Of a DNA stretch of 64,000 nucleotides, positions 11,509-25,900 are shown piece after piece; position 1 is the first letter of the stretch; the number at the start of each line of letters is the position of its first letter. The position numbers and the translations under genes were made by a program. Below the pieces are notes generated by a model. That model was given only the letters and a program-made list of their open reading frames with translations. It made no database searches and had not been told where the DNA came from. Origin of the DNA: Schizochytrium sp. TIO01 (lineage: Eukaryota > Sar > Bigyra > Thraustochytrida > Thraustochytriidae); NCBI GenBank assembly GCA_004764695.1, contig SMSO01000031.1, positions 7,311,261 to 7,375,260 of the forward strand, written 5' to 3'.

Positions 11509-12119
11509 CGCATTGTCTTTTAATACTCTATATGTAGTGCCGACTACGCACCTACATAAGTACCCAGTACATCAACGATTGAAGAGATAGTTCTCCACTT
11601 CTCGTTTTCCGAGCAATTGACGCAGCAGCTCGAGAGCATCGCAATGCCAGTCAGTCTCTTCGCCTTCTTTGATAATAAATGCGGGCAGATCGCCTCCACC
11701 ACCTTGGACTCCATATCTACTATAGAGAGCGCAGTTGGCGTGCTGGATGGATTGAGGTTCCCAATAACCGAGCAGTCGCTCGCTCGTGCAGGAAGGCTGC
11801 TTCGCCGGAGGTGCCAAGTCTTCTCCACCCTCCTCAACTGTCTGCTTGAACAATCCTAAAAGCTCTACACCCCTGCAGGTGCATTGGAATGAAGCCAAGT
11901 GCAAACGCGGTGCCGGCTGCTGCAGTGGAACTCATGCACGGGATGGAATACAGTAATGTTGGCCACCAACACCAACCAGCGACGACGATGACAGCGACGA
12001 TGACAAGCACCCGTGATGTGACAAGAGGAACGTTCATGGGATGGAATAATCGGTATTCGGGGTTCAGGAAGGAGGGTGTAGGTCAGCAGGAACACCAAGG
12101 AGAGCACGACCGCCTAGCA

Positions 12120-12151
12120 CAGCAGCAACAGCAGCAGCAGCAGCAGCAGCG
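12120..12151. repeat. CAG/CAA triplet repeat
   Basis: Ten CAG/CAA units. On the plus strand they would give poly-Gln within a 135-codon ORF that has no other recognisable feature, so the repeat rather than the ORF is annotated. Confidence 0.85.
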
Positions 12152-12646
12152 ACAAGAACTCGAAACCCTGCACATGGCGAAGATCGACACCAGCAGCGAC
12201 TCAGGCTCGCGGTCAAGGCCCAGCTTATGGAGATCGGGAGGGTGCTCTTGTCGCCTCAAGCCATTGAGATGGACTGAGGATCATATGGTTGACTGACTGA
12301 CTGATTGGTTGATCGTTGATTAGTCGATTGGTCGGGTCTCTGACTGAGACTTTGATCGATTCTTGTGACGCTGTTCTGCGCCGGGTCTTTCATCTCTTCA
12401 TTCATTGCCTGCTTCTTCATAGTGGATTATCTGTGGCGGTCTCTCTCATCAGCGTGAACTTCATGCTTGCGGGAATTCCAGACGGCAGCCCAAGGTTCAA
12501 AACAAGCTCGAGGACTCAAACGAATCAAGACGCCGATGAGCAGCCTTGCAAGCTTGAGCTCAATGCCAGGTCTCTTCGATGTTTTGTTGCAGGTGCCGAG
12601 ATCAAAATCATTTCAAGAAGAAGAGGAAACTAATCGGCATAGAACA

Positions 12647-12677
<31 letters not shown>

Positions 12678-12679
12678 GG
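12647..12679. repeat. AAAAAG-type purine tract
   Basis: Repeated AAAAAG units form a strictly purine strand in the spacer. Confidence 0.85.
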
Positions 12680-12824
12680 AACTTTGAAGGGTCGCATTAG
12701 AACTCGCTAAGTGAGTGGTAGCCATGGGTAGTAGTAGTGCAGAATGCCTCGTTTCTCTAGCACGAGTAGGACAGGGGTAGGGGGTAGTAGGGTACTCCTA
12801 AGCTAAGGCCAGAGATGGGAAAAA

Positions 12825-12848
12825 GAGAGAAGAGAGAGAGAGAGAGAG
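12825..12848. repeat. (AG)n dinucleotide repeat
   Basis: A short GA/AG microsatellite with one slip, inside a longer purine-rich stretch. Confidence 0.85.
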
Positions 12849-13134
12849 TTTCATTGGGAAAATTAACGCTTTTTCGACCATGAAAGTTCTAAAAGGTGGC
12901 TGATAGCAGCTACGAAATGCGCAAGATCGCTGGCAAGGAGGAGCGGGTTTCGAGATTGGCTCTCTCCCCTGAAGGGTTGTTTGCTCCGGCCTGTGCGTAA
13001 TTTGCTTTCTTGTTCTTTTGAGTGTTCCTTTTCCTCTGTTGAAAGGCCTTCTTTTCAAGTTCTTTTCTTTCATTCGGGGGAAAAAGAGAGAAAGAGGAGA
13101 GAGAAAAGGCAGAAAACACACGTAATAGGTACTA

Positions 13135-13183
<49 letters not shown>
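13135..13183. repeat. (AAT)n trinucleotide microsatellite
   Basis: About 16 uninterrupted AAT/ATA triplets, the longest perfect triplet array in the window, roughly 800 bp upstream of the HECT start codon. GAAAAGAAAGA-type imperfect repeats follow at 13290-13345. Confidence 0.92.
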
Positions 13184-13994
13184 GTATTGAATTGAAGTAC
13201 TTTCAAAACAAATTAAATAATAAAGATATAGTCTTCCTACTAGGAGTAGATACAGAGATGGCTACTGTAATATAAAAGTGTTGACAAAAGAATAAAAATG
13301 AAAAGAAAGAATGAAAAGAAAGAGTGAAAAGAAAGAAAGAATGAAAATTGTGAATGATAGATCATCGATCGATCAACCAACAGCAGAGCCCAACGAGGCG
13401 ATACGTAGCGGCGCAGGAGGGCGCGCAGGCGGGTAGCGAAAACGGTCCTGGCGGCCAAAAAGGGACCGCGAAGGTCAGTTGGCCCTGAGCCTGGCCGGTC
13501 TCGCTCTTATACTGAGCCTGGGGCTGTAGGTCCCGAGCTGCATGCAAGGCGCCGAAAGCGGTTGAAGTTCCTTTCTTTCTAGCCTATTCCAGTAAAACAT
13601 CATCTTCTTCATAAGGAGAGAAGGGGTTGCAAGGCAGGTCCCATCCCAGCGCAAGTAAACCTCAAGAGATCGACGCGGGCCAGCTCCGTGCTCGCAAGAA
13701 GGACTTGTAGAGGCCGACGAGGCAACTCTGTGCCGCAGCAGAAAGTTGGTTCTTGGTTTGGACACGGTGGGGAAGGAAGGCCCTTTGGCAGAATCTGCGT
13801 CACCGAGCACTGCACTCCTTATTAATTTCTAGCTATCTGCTCTTCTATCTTCGTAGTGAAAGACAGGCAACACCTCGAGTTCAAACAAAAATCGAAGAGC
13901 ATTTGAAAGGTGAGACTAAGCTCATTGAGTTGCGTGGGTTCTATAGCGGAAATTAGGTCACGGCGGCCCATCAAGCTTGGTTTTGAGATTGGAA

Positions 13995-16900
13995 ATGTCC
14001 ACCTCGCAGCGAACGGCTATGCCGGACTTGGACCTGGTGCGGGCTCTGCTAGAGGGTTCTCTGCTGCCTTACCTTGACGACGCGGTGCTTGGTAAGCTAG
14101 ACCCTAAAGATTGGGCCCGCCCAGACTCTGCTTCGCAGCAATTCTCATCCTTCAAAGCTGGCAACAGCAATAATAACAGCAACTCAGTTGAAGCTAAAAA
14201 TGTAGCTAGCAACAGCATCGAGGAGGCTAACAAGGAAAACCTGCGTGATGGTCGCAATCAATCATTCAGATCTAGCCATGGTGACATCAACGTTCTGACC
14301 GGCTCGCCCATTGCAACCTTGAATTCTTCTAGCGCAGCTGCTGCGGATACAGCTCGCAAAACAGCACTTTCAAATATCTTGTTAGCTGACGAGGCTGAGC
14401 TAGGATCCAATAACACTATTGTAAATGAGATCCCTGAGCTACGTCTTCCAAGCCAGGCGCATCCGAGTGAGGCGAATGTTGCAAGGCTCTTGCTGACTAA
14501 TACCATTCAAGCTTCATTGGTGCAGGTTAGGGAGTATCTTCAAGGGTGCAAGAGCCTGACGTCAATCTATGCTGCGCAACAAGCGAGCCAGAATGTAGGA
14601 GCAGGACACGGAGGAGAGCCAGCAAACACAACCGAGCGCGGCCGTGCACTGCAACTGCTTCGTATGGTGTATGGTAGAGAGTGCGAAGAAGACAGTACTT
14701 TTGCGGATAGTTATATCGAGGTTGCTGAAAGAGAGGGTCGACTCGGAGAACTCGTTCAGTCGCTCTTGGGTGAAACACAAGTCTCGCGAAAGCTTGCCCC
14801 TGCACAACAGCATCCAGGTGGACTGGATGCAGGCTCAAACGCATTTACTGTTATGGCCATGATGGAAATGCAAATGAGTACGCTGGAACATGCTTTCTTA
14901 GGCTCTGACGCGAACGCTGGTCAGCGACTTGTGAAGTCTACATGCTCACATTTAATGGAGCTTTTCGCAGGTATGCCACTTGGTGTACTTAGTAAGATGG
15001 CATCATGGGAACACGAGACTTTTGATGCTTTAGGCCAAAAACTCATGGATTTAGCACAGGGGCAACTAGGGAAACTTGATGATGAGTCAGTAGCTTCGAC
15101 GCTGGATATGGTAGATATGTTCTTGCTTGCCATGTCGCTGCAAAGAAGCTCCCTTGATGGTGTTATTGCTACCCTTCGACGTATAATGGATCGATCTGAG
15201 AAGCCATTGGCTGATTTCGACGAAGTCTTAGACCGTCTGTTGCAGCGTCTAAGTGTAGCAAACCTTTATTGTCCTATTGATACGGAGTCTATGCGATCGG
15301 ATGCTCTCCCAACCTGGCTCCAAAAGGAGGAAAATCGAACACCTTACGAAACCCATGTGCGTTGGTCGTCATTCAACGCTGGAGACTCAAACTCAAAATC
15401 GGCACGGAACAATAGCGAACTCCTTGCCACTAGTGGTTACGAGCAACATCTTGATGTCCCCGTTGATGAAGAACGTGAGACAAAGTCTGGAGACCCCAAC
15501 TCACAGTCTTCTTCGCGTCCACTTCGTATTGGGGACTATGTCCGGCTCGCAGATGATGCAGTGCCCAACGCAGCCCTCGCCCATGGTGAGCGGGGAAGAA
15601 TTTGTTTTGATAATCCTACCTCGGCTACACCATTTCGCGTATATGGGCCTCGTGGGGACCCAGGTGTTTGGTTTTCCAGTCAAAGTCTTGTGCCTGCCAA
15701 AATGGACGCCCGGGAAGACGAGCTACGTGGTAATGTTAGTCAGATTGATGTTGAAATTGATGAGGAAAAGGCCGCTACTAACCGTGAATCTTGCGAAGGT
15801 CAAGCTTTCCCATGGAAAAGGAAAAGCCGTGACGCTCTCAGCGTTTCACACGACGGACGCTTCCTTTACATTTGTGGTGAAAGTATTGGTGGCATTGCCC
15901 GAGTTGGTTCTGGCGCAGCTGGACTCGGGTCAACTGCGACCCTAGCGGGTCATGTATATGCCCATTTCCCGCTTAACTGGGAGAGCATGGGGAGATTGAA
16001 CGAAAATCCTAGTGCCCAACTCGGGTGGACTACGGAACTTGCGGATGATAAGCTTCTTATCGTTTCGAGGCGACGTGGAAGTGCTTGGGTGGAAGTGCAG
16101 TATCTTCAAGCTTCGACACTTTCTCGTTTGGCATCACCAGGCCTGACTCAGTCTCTTCGTTTTCGACTTACTGATGTGCGGGAAGCTATTCGGGAGCAGT
16201 TTGTTGGCGTCAGAGGCGCTGATATGCTATCCTGTGAAGCAGTGACAACTCCATCTGGCGTGGACGTTGTCAGAATTCAATTGAATAAACATTCTGATTC
16301 AGATGGCTCGCAAACTCCTTCGCCTATTTATGGTACTCCTGTGTCGTCCTCAATTGCGTGGATGGGTTCTGGGTCTGCCTGGATCACCGGAAGTGGTTGC
16401 TGGTACTTTGAAGTGACTTTACGACGTGCTGGACTTATTTCTGTAGGCTGGGCTACCCCGGCTTTCTTTAACGAACATGCTGAAGACAACCTTGCGGCAG
16501 CGTGGACAATGCAGCTTGGTAATGGAACTGTAACAGACGAACATGGTATTTCACGTTCTTGGGGCGAGCCTTGCAAGGAAGGCGATATTATTGGCTGTAC
16601 GCTTGACACATCTGAAGTTGCAACAGGCGGTACAGTTCGAATTATGTTTTCTAAAAATGGCTCATGGGCTTATCCCTTTGGGACCGCTTTCACTGTTGAT
16701 GGGCCTGTACTTTATGCCCGTCCAGTCATCATCTTAGGCGCCGACCCTTCACAAATAACTTCTGTTCGGCGATCCGATAGTGCTGCAGGTATCTCCTCCA
16801 ACGTTGATGCAACGGGAAATACACACTCAAACCAGCTAGGAAGCAAGAATGAAATGCGATCAGAGCCATGTGTGGATGTCTGCATTGGTTCGCTAAAGGA

Positions 16901-19900
16901 GTCTGAGGGAGAGCCTGCCCTCGGAAGAGGTCGCCTGCGCTATGCGCCTGCATCAAGCTCTCCGTGGCGTCCCGTCGCGTGGAGCGCCGGTAGCAGCCTT
17001 ATGGATGAGCATTTGGGTGACGAACTCGACACATACGAGGAGGAAGATGATGATGATGACGCCCTGACGGACGAACGAGGCGATTCAATCTCTCGTGCAT
17101 CTAGCCCAGAAAATCCTCGTCATAGTTTTGGTACGTCGGAGAGTAAAGTTGATGCTAATTATAAGAGCCCTGGGTTGTACTCTGCATCTCAGTTTACTTC
17201 TTCTGGCTCGGGATTACCCGGAACGGATCCCTCCACTAGCTCTTGGCCAGAGCATGCTGCTGTTCTCCCCCCTCTTACCAGTGATGGTCGTTGGGTATAC
17301 TGTGTAGAGCGCTCCGCGCCACTGCTGCCAGGTGCTATGCAAGCTGCCGGTTTATATATTCGAGCTTTCGACCCAGCTAAATCGATGGAGCTAGCACGTA
17401 CCTGGCGAGTTGACCAGGTCTCTAACCTGGAGAATTTTCCGACTTTTGAGCGTGTCTCGAGCTGGAGCTTATTTACTAATGGAGACGACCTCGTGATTGT
17501 AGATGAATTTAAGAACGAAAACTCTTTCTCGCAAGGCACAAGTTCGGGATACACAAGGCGATGCGCAATTGTACCAATTGCAACCATTCACTCCGTTTCC
17601 CCATCTTCTCCTCTTTCGCAATCAAAATCAACAACGAACGACAAAACTTTCGATGACTGCTGGAACCGAGACAACTGGCCTGGTGGGGTGGACGCAAAAG
17701 TAAGGATACTTCCAGTTGTTAATGATGTTGTTTCAGCTCGAGATGCTTACAGCTTCTCCAGAACGCACAGTTTGGTATGGGTCTGGAATGGTGCTCATAA
17801 TCTGTGCCGAGCATATGATATTCAAGGATTCCCTTCGTTCGATCGTTCATCTTGGGAAGTGTTAAATGTGTCTGATCGGCACTCACGACGGCAACTTTGT
17901 GTGCAGGTCCTCACAGCGATTGCTCGAGTGGGAGCTCCATTCACACGCCTTCGTTCCAGCAGGGGGATTTTCCAAGCCACAATGAAAGATTTATTGCAAG
18001 ATCGGGAAAAGGAAGCTATGTCCTCACCTGTAGATCCCTCCAAGAATGCATTCATTATGCATGATGAAGTGACGCTCGAATATATCTTGGATATCCTGCG
18101 GCTTCTTTTACAGACAATCCGTGCGGAAGGAGTTGACAATAAAACAGATGTTGTTAGTCGAGCTGGTGTTGACGCTTGCTTGCGTATTATCCTTGCAAAC
18201 TCAACTGATCTTCCTTTGGATATTGATCCGACACTTACTCAAAACATCTCTGAAACTTGTCTTTCACTGCTCAAAGAAGAATCAAATGGGAATATTAGGT
18301 CTGTACAAGAAATAGCAGTTGACTTTTTTGCCCAGGCTCTACCGATTATCTTCCCAACTTTACAGAAGAAGGTGCAATTTATTCAACAAGAACTGTCGAC
18401 TATTTCTGTCGAGGCACTTCGAAGCAAGCGTGCTCTTGCTAGGTTGTATTGCATCGTTATTCAGTCGATGACAGCTAACCTTCTGCTGCTTCCGTTTGAA
18501 AAGCAGATTGTCGAATCTGCTGGAGTACTTCCTCGGATTCTAAATATTGTGGAAAAACTCTCGTTCGATCAACTTGGCGAATTGATGAAGCTAAATCTGT
18601 CTTCTCAATCTTGCTCGGTCGAGAACGACTCGCTAGCTCACCTTTGCGACGCAAGTAATGGTTTGTTAGTATCTCTTTTGAACTCCGGTCTTTGTGATGC
18701 TTCAGTGAAGCCATCGTCAATAGCATCGTCTAGCTTAGTTCAAATTATAGACATCTTCTCAGTTGTTTTAGAGAAATGTTCGGCGATCTTATCGAGTGCC
18801 TGTGATGCTGCATGCTCGATTCAAACTAACGTAGTCGATGTCGAGACTAGGTCTACACACTTTGCGACATTAAGCAAGATTGTCCAACACAGTCTTGTTG
18901 GCCGAGTATTCCCAATTGTTTGTGGATGGCTTGAATTTCTCTTTCGTTCTCCAACTACGCGCACCTCTGTGGCATCAGCCTTGCTGAGCAATGATCATCT
19001 CCTTGGATCAATGACCCACTTTGTTGGTCTTGTTGTCCAATTTTCTTCAGCTCTTGCCTCAGAAGGGGCCTCGCTAACAGGAAAGTCGCAGACAAGTGCT
19101 CCGTTAGTTCAACAACAAAAGTCTGGCCCGCGGAAACTGGGTCTTCAACGGCGAAGCAGTACGATTGTCATGGCAGCTGCAATTGCAGCTCAGCAGGCAT
19201 CAGCCTCCAAAGAGAAGCCATGGACTTATGCTTGGTCTAGGACAATTCCTGTTACGCTCGTTTATGAATCGGACCATGAATATAGTAATAACACATCGGA
19301 ACGCCGGACTATTGAAGTGCCCGGCGCAAAATCATTGAAGATTGTTTTTGATGAACGAACCTCAACCGAAGAGAATCGTGACTTCCTGCGATTTTTGAGG
19401 ATTCCAGATGGTGGAAGACCCGAAGACGCGTTTCGGGGTTCCTCTCTCGAATCCTGCCCTGAACATCTTCGTTATGGTGAGGAGCGATACAGTGGATCCC
19501 ATGCTTGGCCAGGTGTTAACGGAGTTCCGCCTCTGGTTATTCCTGGTAACAAGTGTGTCATGACATTTATATCCGATAGCAGTGATGTTGACTGGGGCTA
19601 TCGGTTCAAAGTCATTGCTGAGGTCTCTGAGGTAAGACGTGTAACAGCAAGACCATGGATCGATCATCTTGCTGGTATGTCTCGTGATCTCGTTTCATCT
19701 CTCATTGGTGGGATGGTGGGCAGTAGCACTACTCTCAGTACCGAGGAGATGCGCAATCTTCGCTGGGTACAAAACCCTATTTTAAGCGGAGGTTTGGTGG
19801 ACCCTGCTGGTATGGCTTCAGTGGCAATCCCCAACCCATGCCCTACTCCGTCAAGGAAGGCAGATCTTCCTCCTATGGTACCACGAAAGATGACTTCAGA

Positions 19901-22900
19901 CACAACGGACCGGAAGAGCCTGCCAAATAAGCAAGTGGAGTCGAAGCAGTCTGGGAATAGTGCCGAAAATTCCGAAGACCATAGCGGTGGTCTTTGGAAG
20001 CGACGTGGTGCTAATGGCCGCACTAGTAACAACTCGCAAGGTCCGACCCTATCCTCAAGCTTGAGCAATCCTAAACTTCCCTTGCGCTCGCGTGCACGGA
20101 CGCATTCTAGCACAAGGCTACGATTGCATTCTTTGAGTGAAGATGACCGGAATAAAGTTTCAAACATGCTCATCGAGATGATGAGCCCTGAATTCCCGCC
20201 CCCGAATCTAGGTGGTGCTTTGTTTCAAGCTCTTCGTAGCCAGCGCGTTCCTCTTGATCAAGGCTTTTTCACGCACCGGGCTGCCGCTGCTCTCGGGGCA
20301 GCGCTAATCCGGGTGAATGGTCTTGAGCGGGAAGCTCTCCGTGTTGCCAAAGCTCACTTGAATGCTCCACAAAACAATGAGCCTCCGTCTGCTCGATTGT
20401 TAAAGGTATGGAGTGCAGCACAATACATTCGCTCATGGGCAGATCAGCTTGTGGTCAATGGGCAAGTTCAGCACCACGTCGAGGCTAGCCTTCCTGATGG
20501 ATCCCCGCTACGTGCGAAACTATTAGATAAAATATCTCGCGCCAATGAGTATGATGATGCTGAAGAGCCACTGTACGAAGCCATTTGCGAAATCGTTTCC
20601 GAGCGTGCGCGCTTTCTGATTATGGACGTTGCGCCTCCAACTTCGCGGATGATTTCTTTGAGGTCTGCTTGCAGAGATGCCGCCCGAGCTCGCTGGCACC
20701 GCCTGCGGCGGCACTTCTGCCCACGAACTCAGCGCATGCTTCAGGAGAAAAAACGCTGGGACGTTCTTTTAGGAGCGCTTCGGGCTTTATCATCTCTTCG
20801 GTCTATGGTTGATCGTCATCGCTCTGCAGCACAGAAGATGGCTATTTCTCTTACAAGAACAAGGAGCTCTACTCTCACAAGGCCCTCCTCGTATGAATCT
20901 GATCTTGGTCGAGAACGCGCAGGTAGTCGTGATCGCAGCATTAGTCGCGACAGGTCTTTGAGCCGGGATATGCCAGCAGACAGCGCGATTGAGGATGCTG
21001 CACCATCTCGGGCTCAGCCTATTCTTCGCCTTGGCCGCGGAGCATCTGGTACTTTGGCTTTAGAAAGTCCTTTGAATACCCCCCCTCATTTGCTTTCAGC
21101 TCGCTCAGCCTCAAGTACAAATTCAGCATCTTCTGCCAAATCTAGCCATTTCAACTTTCATGCCCCGTTTCGTCGCCGCGAGCGTGTGAGTGGTGGTCTT
21201 CGACGCAACTCTATTGTTGAAGTGGATGGTGATGTTGACATGTTTGTGCAAGAGCATGACCAGTCTCTTTCGGATTCTGTCAACACTTTCCTGCAAGCTG
21301 CAGTGCCAGTCGATGCAGATGCTTTACGCGCTGTGCTTGCACAACGCAATGAACGTGCATTAATGCGGACTGCGGGCTTTGACTTCATCAACAACCTTAC
21401 AGCTTTGGCACGCACAGAAATGCGCCACCGTGACGGGAAACTCTTATTCGATACAGTTTTATCTTCTACCACGCGTGCTCTTCGTGGAATGGACAATACA
21501 CATCATCTTACTGTCGAGTCCGGTAAGAGGATTTTGACGGCACTTCGCTCTGAGGAAAAGGAAAACATCGCCCTCATTGCAACTGAGGCAGCAGTACTCA
21601 CAGCTTCTTCAGTGAGACACTTGAATCCAGAGATAGCCCAGTCACTGATTCATGATGCGGAGCAATATGAAGTGGTGGAAAAACATCAGCAGCTTGAAAA
21701 TGAAGCACGGGTAAATACAGGCCAGGCATCAATCATTCCACGTGGCCTTACTGAGTCGCACTTTATGACTGACTTGCCTGGATGTAGTTTGTCGCTCCGC
21801 GAAAGTGTGACACGTAGCTTTTTGTCCTTTTTACGGTCCATTAATGTTCTTCTTCAACTGAGTCTGCGCCAGCAAAATTCGGTTGCGCTTGCACTTAGAG
21901 GAGAACGCAAGGTCGAAGATGACCTGGAACTCACATCTTGGCACAAGCGTAATTTGCAGGCTCTACTGACCCAAATTATGAGCCAGATTCAGCAGTACAT
22001 CCACGTTGTATCGCTCGATTATGTTGAGGGTGACTTTGACCTTTTAGCGGAAAGCGATATTGTTACAGGGCTGCGATCTGTACTTTTTCACGATTTTAAG
22101 GATGTCTATGATGTCGAAGTTGTTCGGTCTGTTGCCGATAAATGCTTTGAGCTGCTCCTGCGGCGTTGCATTTGTGAAACAGGCCAGGAAGCGGAGGAAA
22201 CTCTCCGCTTTACTTCTGGAAACAGCCTGCAGCAATCACTTCTTGATGTTCTTGTTGCTCTTTTAGAGAACTCATTAATGCAAACAGTCCGTGGTATGAT
22301 ATCACATGAGCCTCAGGGGATACTGAACTCTCTACTTGACAACACACAAGATGTGGCTATTACGGATGCAGATGAAGATCATTCCTCACTTGAAAAATCA
22401 TCTATTATTCTTCGAGGTGAAGATTTCAATATTGTTGCAGACCGTGTGGATCTTGATTCGCGAGTGTCTACAATTAACTTCCGTTTGCATTTCTCAGATA
22501 AAAAGGCAGGTCACTTTAGAGCTGGACGACTGTTCTCAATCGGCAACCCACAGGTAGAAGTTGACGCAATCAGCGCAACAACCTCTCAGTATATTGCCGG
22601 GCCTCCAGATGACCAAATGCATGTTGCGCGCTTCGCCTTTCTCGAAGTTGGGCTTGACGCCGAACGCCGTTTGGTCGTTACTGTTGGGGATTTGGTCGGT
22701 GTCGCAGTTACAACCGTGTCAGAGTTTGCTCTGCCAGATTCGATGGATTGCGAAATTAGCGTTGTTCTTCGCGAATGCTCATCCATCGAAATGCACATTG
22801 TGAGTAGCTCATTTGTTGGAGAAAAGTGCCAAGACAACGAAAGTCGCATTTATACTGTTGAAGAATTCTACGGGGTCCTGTTGGAGGTCGGGCAATTGCC

Positions 22901-25900
22901 TATCAATATGCGCCACGAGTATCTTCTTTCGAATGAAGTCCAGCCAGGCATGTGGGTGCGCATCTTGCGTGGTGCCTTTTCAGGATACACGGGCTTTGTT
23001 CTCGGTTTGACTGCACAAACAGCCTGTGTATGTATTGACTTTCGTCGTTTGCACTCGGATGAGGCGGATGCAATGGATATGGATGTTGGTCTTTATCCTA
23101 TAGCTGTGCCTCTCACCGCGCTTCTGTGTGTGGCTTATCAAGCTCGCAGCCTTCACCGAGGTATCACAGCAAGTGCTTTGCAGGCAATCATGTCTTCACT
23201 TCCAGATATTTCTGATGCGACAAAAAGGCGCCAAGTCCACATGATTCTAGAAACCCTCGGTCTTGACGAAGAAATGGTTGATTATGGTCTACGTCTTTTC
23301 GATGCGGGCTTGGGTGAAGCGAATCCCGTGCACCAGGATAATCTCCAAGCTTACGCTTTGCAGGCGCCCTTGTATATTGGGGGTTGCCCTGAATGGGGGC
23401 GTGGGGTACGCCGAGGAGTTGCAAGAGGCGTCATAATACAAGATCTGCATTTTGACCGCTCGTCTGCATTCCTACCGAAAACCTCGCGTGCCTTGCCACC
23501 GACTTCTTCGACGTCGACCAGCGTTGCAGATGCACCGTTGCCATCTGCAACTGAGGGGGGCGTCATTCTTTATTTTCCTTTGAGTTTACTGTCAGAATGG
23601 AACGAGGATGAAACATCTGCAGATGACCATGATGGAGACGATGCTGATGCAGGCGATGACTCGAATGTCGGTGGTGGTGTGGGCTTTGATGAGTTGGTGG
23701 CGGCTTTGCATTTCGTTGAAAACCCGCAAGGCCTTTTTCCAGAGGAGTCTCGAAATGAACAGTCAATCGTACGTGCATTAGAGGTGCTGAGTCTAGCATA
23801 TGCGGCATGTGCATCACCAGTCGGCAGAGCTCGATTGACTGCCCCATATGCCCTGACTTTGCTTTTGCGGACCTGTATCTCTGATTCTGCAGCTCTGCCT
23901 CTTCGTATTGCTTCTACGAGAGTGCTTGCTGCCTTACTTGTCGAAGTTCCTCCGCTTGCTGCAAGCAAGTACGCACTTGGGCTCGCAGACGAGTTCGGTC
24001 TCTCGAACAGTGTTAAGGAGCGCGAAGGCTCCGAAGGGAACTTACTCCTTACAATTATCATGCATAGCATAGGTGGCGCCCTTCATTTGGCCAGCGGTAG
24101 AATTGGCTTGCAACGTACTGGCTTTGAGGCAAGAGCAATGGCAATGCAGCTAGTGGAGCTTGTTCATGGACTATGTGCGGCAGAAACTTGGGCTCAAACT
24201 GTTGCGGCCTGGGTAGCGGCAGCTTTAGACCGCTACGCTGATACTATGTCTACCATTCATGGAACATGCCTCATTGAAGTTATGGGCGCCCTGGCCGTTA
24301 TTGGTGGTGTTTTTGAAAGTCCCCGTATCGGTGGTCGCTCCATCGCAGCTTCTTCGAATGGCCTTTTATCCAGAAACGAAGTAGTAGTCCTAGGCAAAGT
24401 CCCACAAACTGTAGCTCCAATTTCCTTAATTGCAGCCAAACATTACCCCAAGCGGAAGTCCCATCGCCCGGTAGACATTACTGCGCGCATGAAGGTTCAG
24501 GTGTCCACAGGTCATCCTTCCGGATCTGTGGGAAATGCTCAGTACCTGTTAGATAGCTCTCCCAATTACTGGGAAAGCAATGGGTATACCCCTCACTGGG
24601 TTCAAATGGTATGCCCGAGTGGATACACCTTTCATACGATTGGAATCTATACAAATGAGAGCTTTGAGAATTACTCTCCTGAAAAGGTAGAAGTTCGTTT
24701 GGGCCCTACACCAGAATCACTTCGAACCGTTCGCATTCTTAAACTCCAACTGTCAACAAAGTGGGTCGATCTAGTCCAGGAGTCGGATGTTCGCAAGTCC
24801 GACCGCGTGTTCCGTTTGGAAATAACCTCTAATCATGCCGGTGGCTGCGACTCCCGCATTCAACAACTTCGTGTTCTCGCTCGGCATCAAGTGGAGGAGA
24901 ATACAAATTCTTTTGAGGCGCTTGATCAACAGTATCATGTGCGCCCAGTGTATGGTAGCGAGGCCAGCCCTGAAGATGAAGAGACCAAAAAAGCCAATCG
25001 TGATTCTGATCGTGCATCATTTTCTCAGTCTTTTGAGCAAGGCTTACCTGGTTACCCTGGAGGAATTGGTTTCCAGGGAGGTAATGAATCAGGGTCTGTC
25101 TATGTTGAGAATGCTTCTCGCCTTGAACCCATCCCTTTGATACCGCCAAGCTCACTTCTTACCGCCTTCCATGGTGATCTTGTCAAAGGTCTTCAACGCA
25201 TTCTTGCTGGAGAACCTAGCAACCTTGTTCATTCTGATGTCCGCGCCCGTGCGGCGAAGTCGGTTTCAATGCTCTTAGAGAACCAGGCTTTGGTGGAACA
25301 GCTTGGGGAGGCTTTAATGCCGCAACTCCTGCAAGAAGTGCGCGCTCGTACAAAGAGACAAGTCATGACCTGTGTGCCTGTCCGCTGGGCATTGAGTGAA
25401 GTCGTTGCTCAACATTCTCGACTCTCTGTTGATGAGAATGAGATAGCTGGTCAAGCTAGAATTGCCTTTGCAAATGCTGGCAAGCTGCACCGTGCTGTCG
25501 CAGTCGACATGAGCCCAATGGTCTCTGGTAAGCATTCCTGGGAAGTAACACTTGATGTCGATATCAAGGATGATGAGACTGCCATGTTTGGAATTACATC
25601 TCTCGCACATCTCGGTTCGGAAATGGGCGCTCAGAACTCTGGAGCAGTGGTAGAAAATATACTAAAGCCGTCTGCTGATTTCTGGATGATTCAGGCATAC
25701 AACGGTCATCGTATTCACGAGGGTGTTTCGATGCAATGGGAAGGGGCACAAGATGCCCGTGTTCATCCTGGTGATACTATTCGCTTCTTACTTGACATGG
25801 ATATGGGTACACTAAGTGTTGCAGTGAATGATAAACCTTTGACAAGAGTGTTCTATGGCATCGATAAACGCGCCACATGGGGTGTTTACCCATGTGTTGC

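Larger units (their letters stand above)
11188..13994. other. Repeat-rich spacer before the giant HECT gene
   Basis: This 2.8 kb interval lies between two plus-strand genes. It contains a TTCTG pentamer array, a CAG run, A/G-rich tracts and an AAT array, listed separately. The best unassigned reading is on the minus strand. A frame starting at ATG 12037 encodes a hydrophobic N-terminus (LVIVAVIVVAGWCWW). It is overlapped, one base out of frame, by a 120-codon open stretch ending at 11572. It could be a small membrane-anchored protein broken by an indel or intron, but no family motif supports it. The part just upstream of 13995 is presumably promoter and leader of the HECT gene. Confidence 0.5.

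Noticed and set aside
11889-12296. 135-codon plus-strand ORF with poly-Gln
   Set aside because: The poly-Gln comes from a CAG microsatellite; the rest is low complexity with no recognisable fold.
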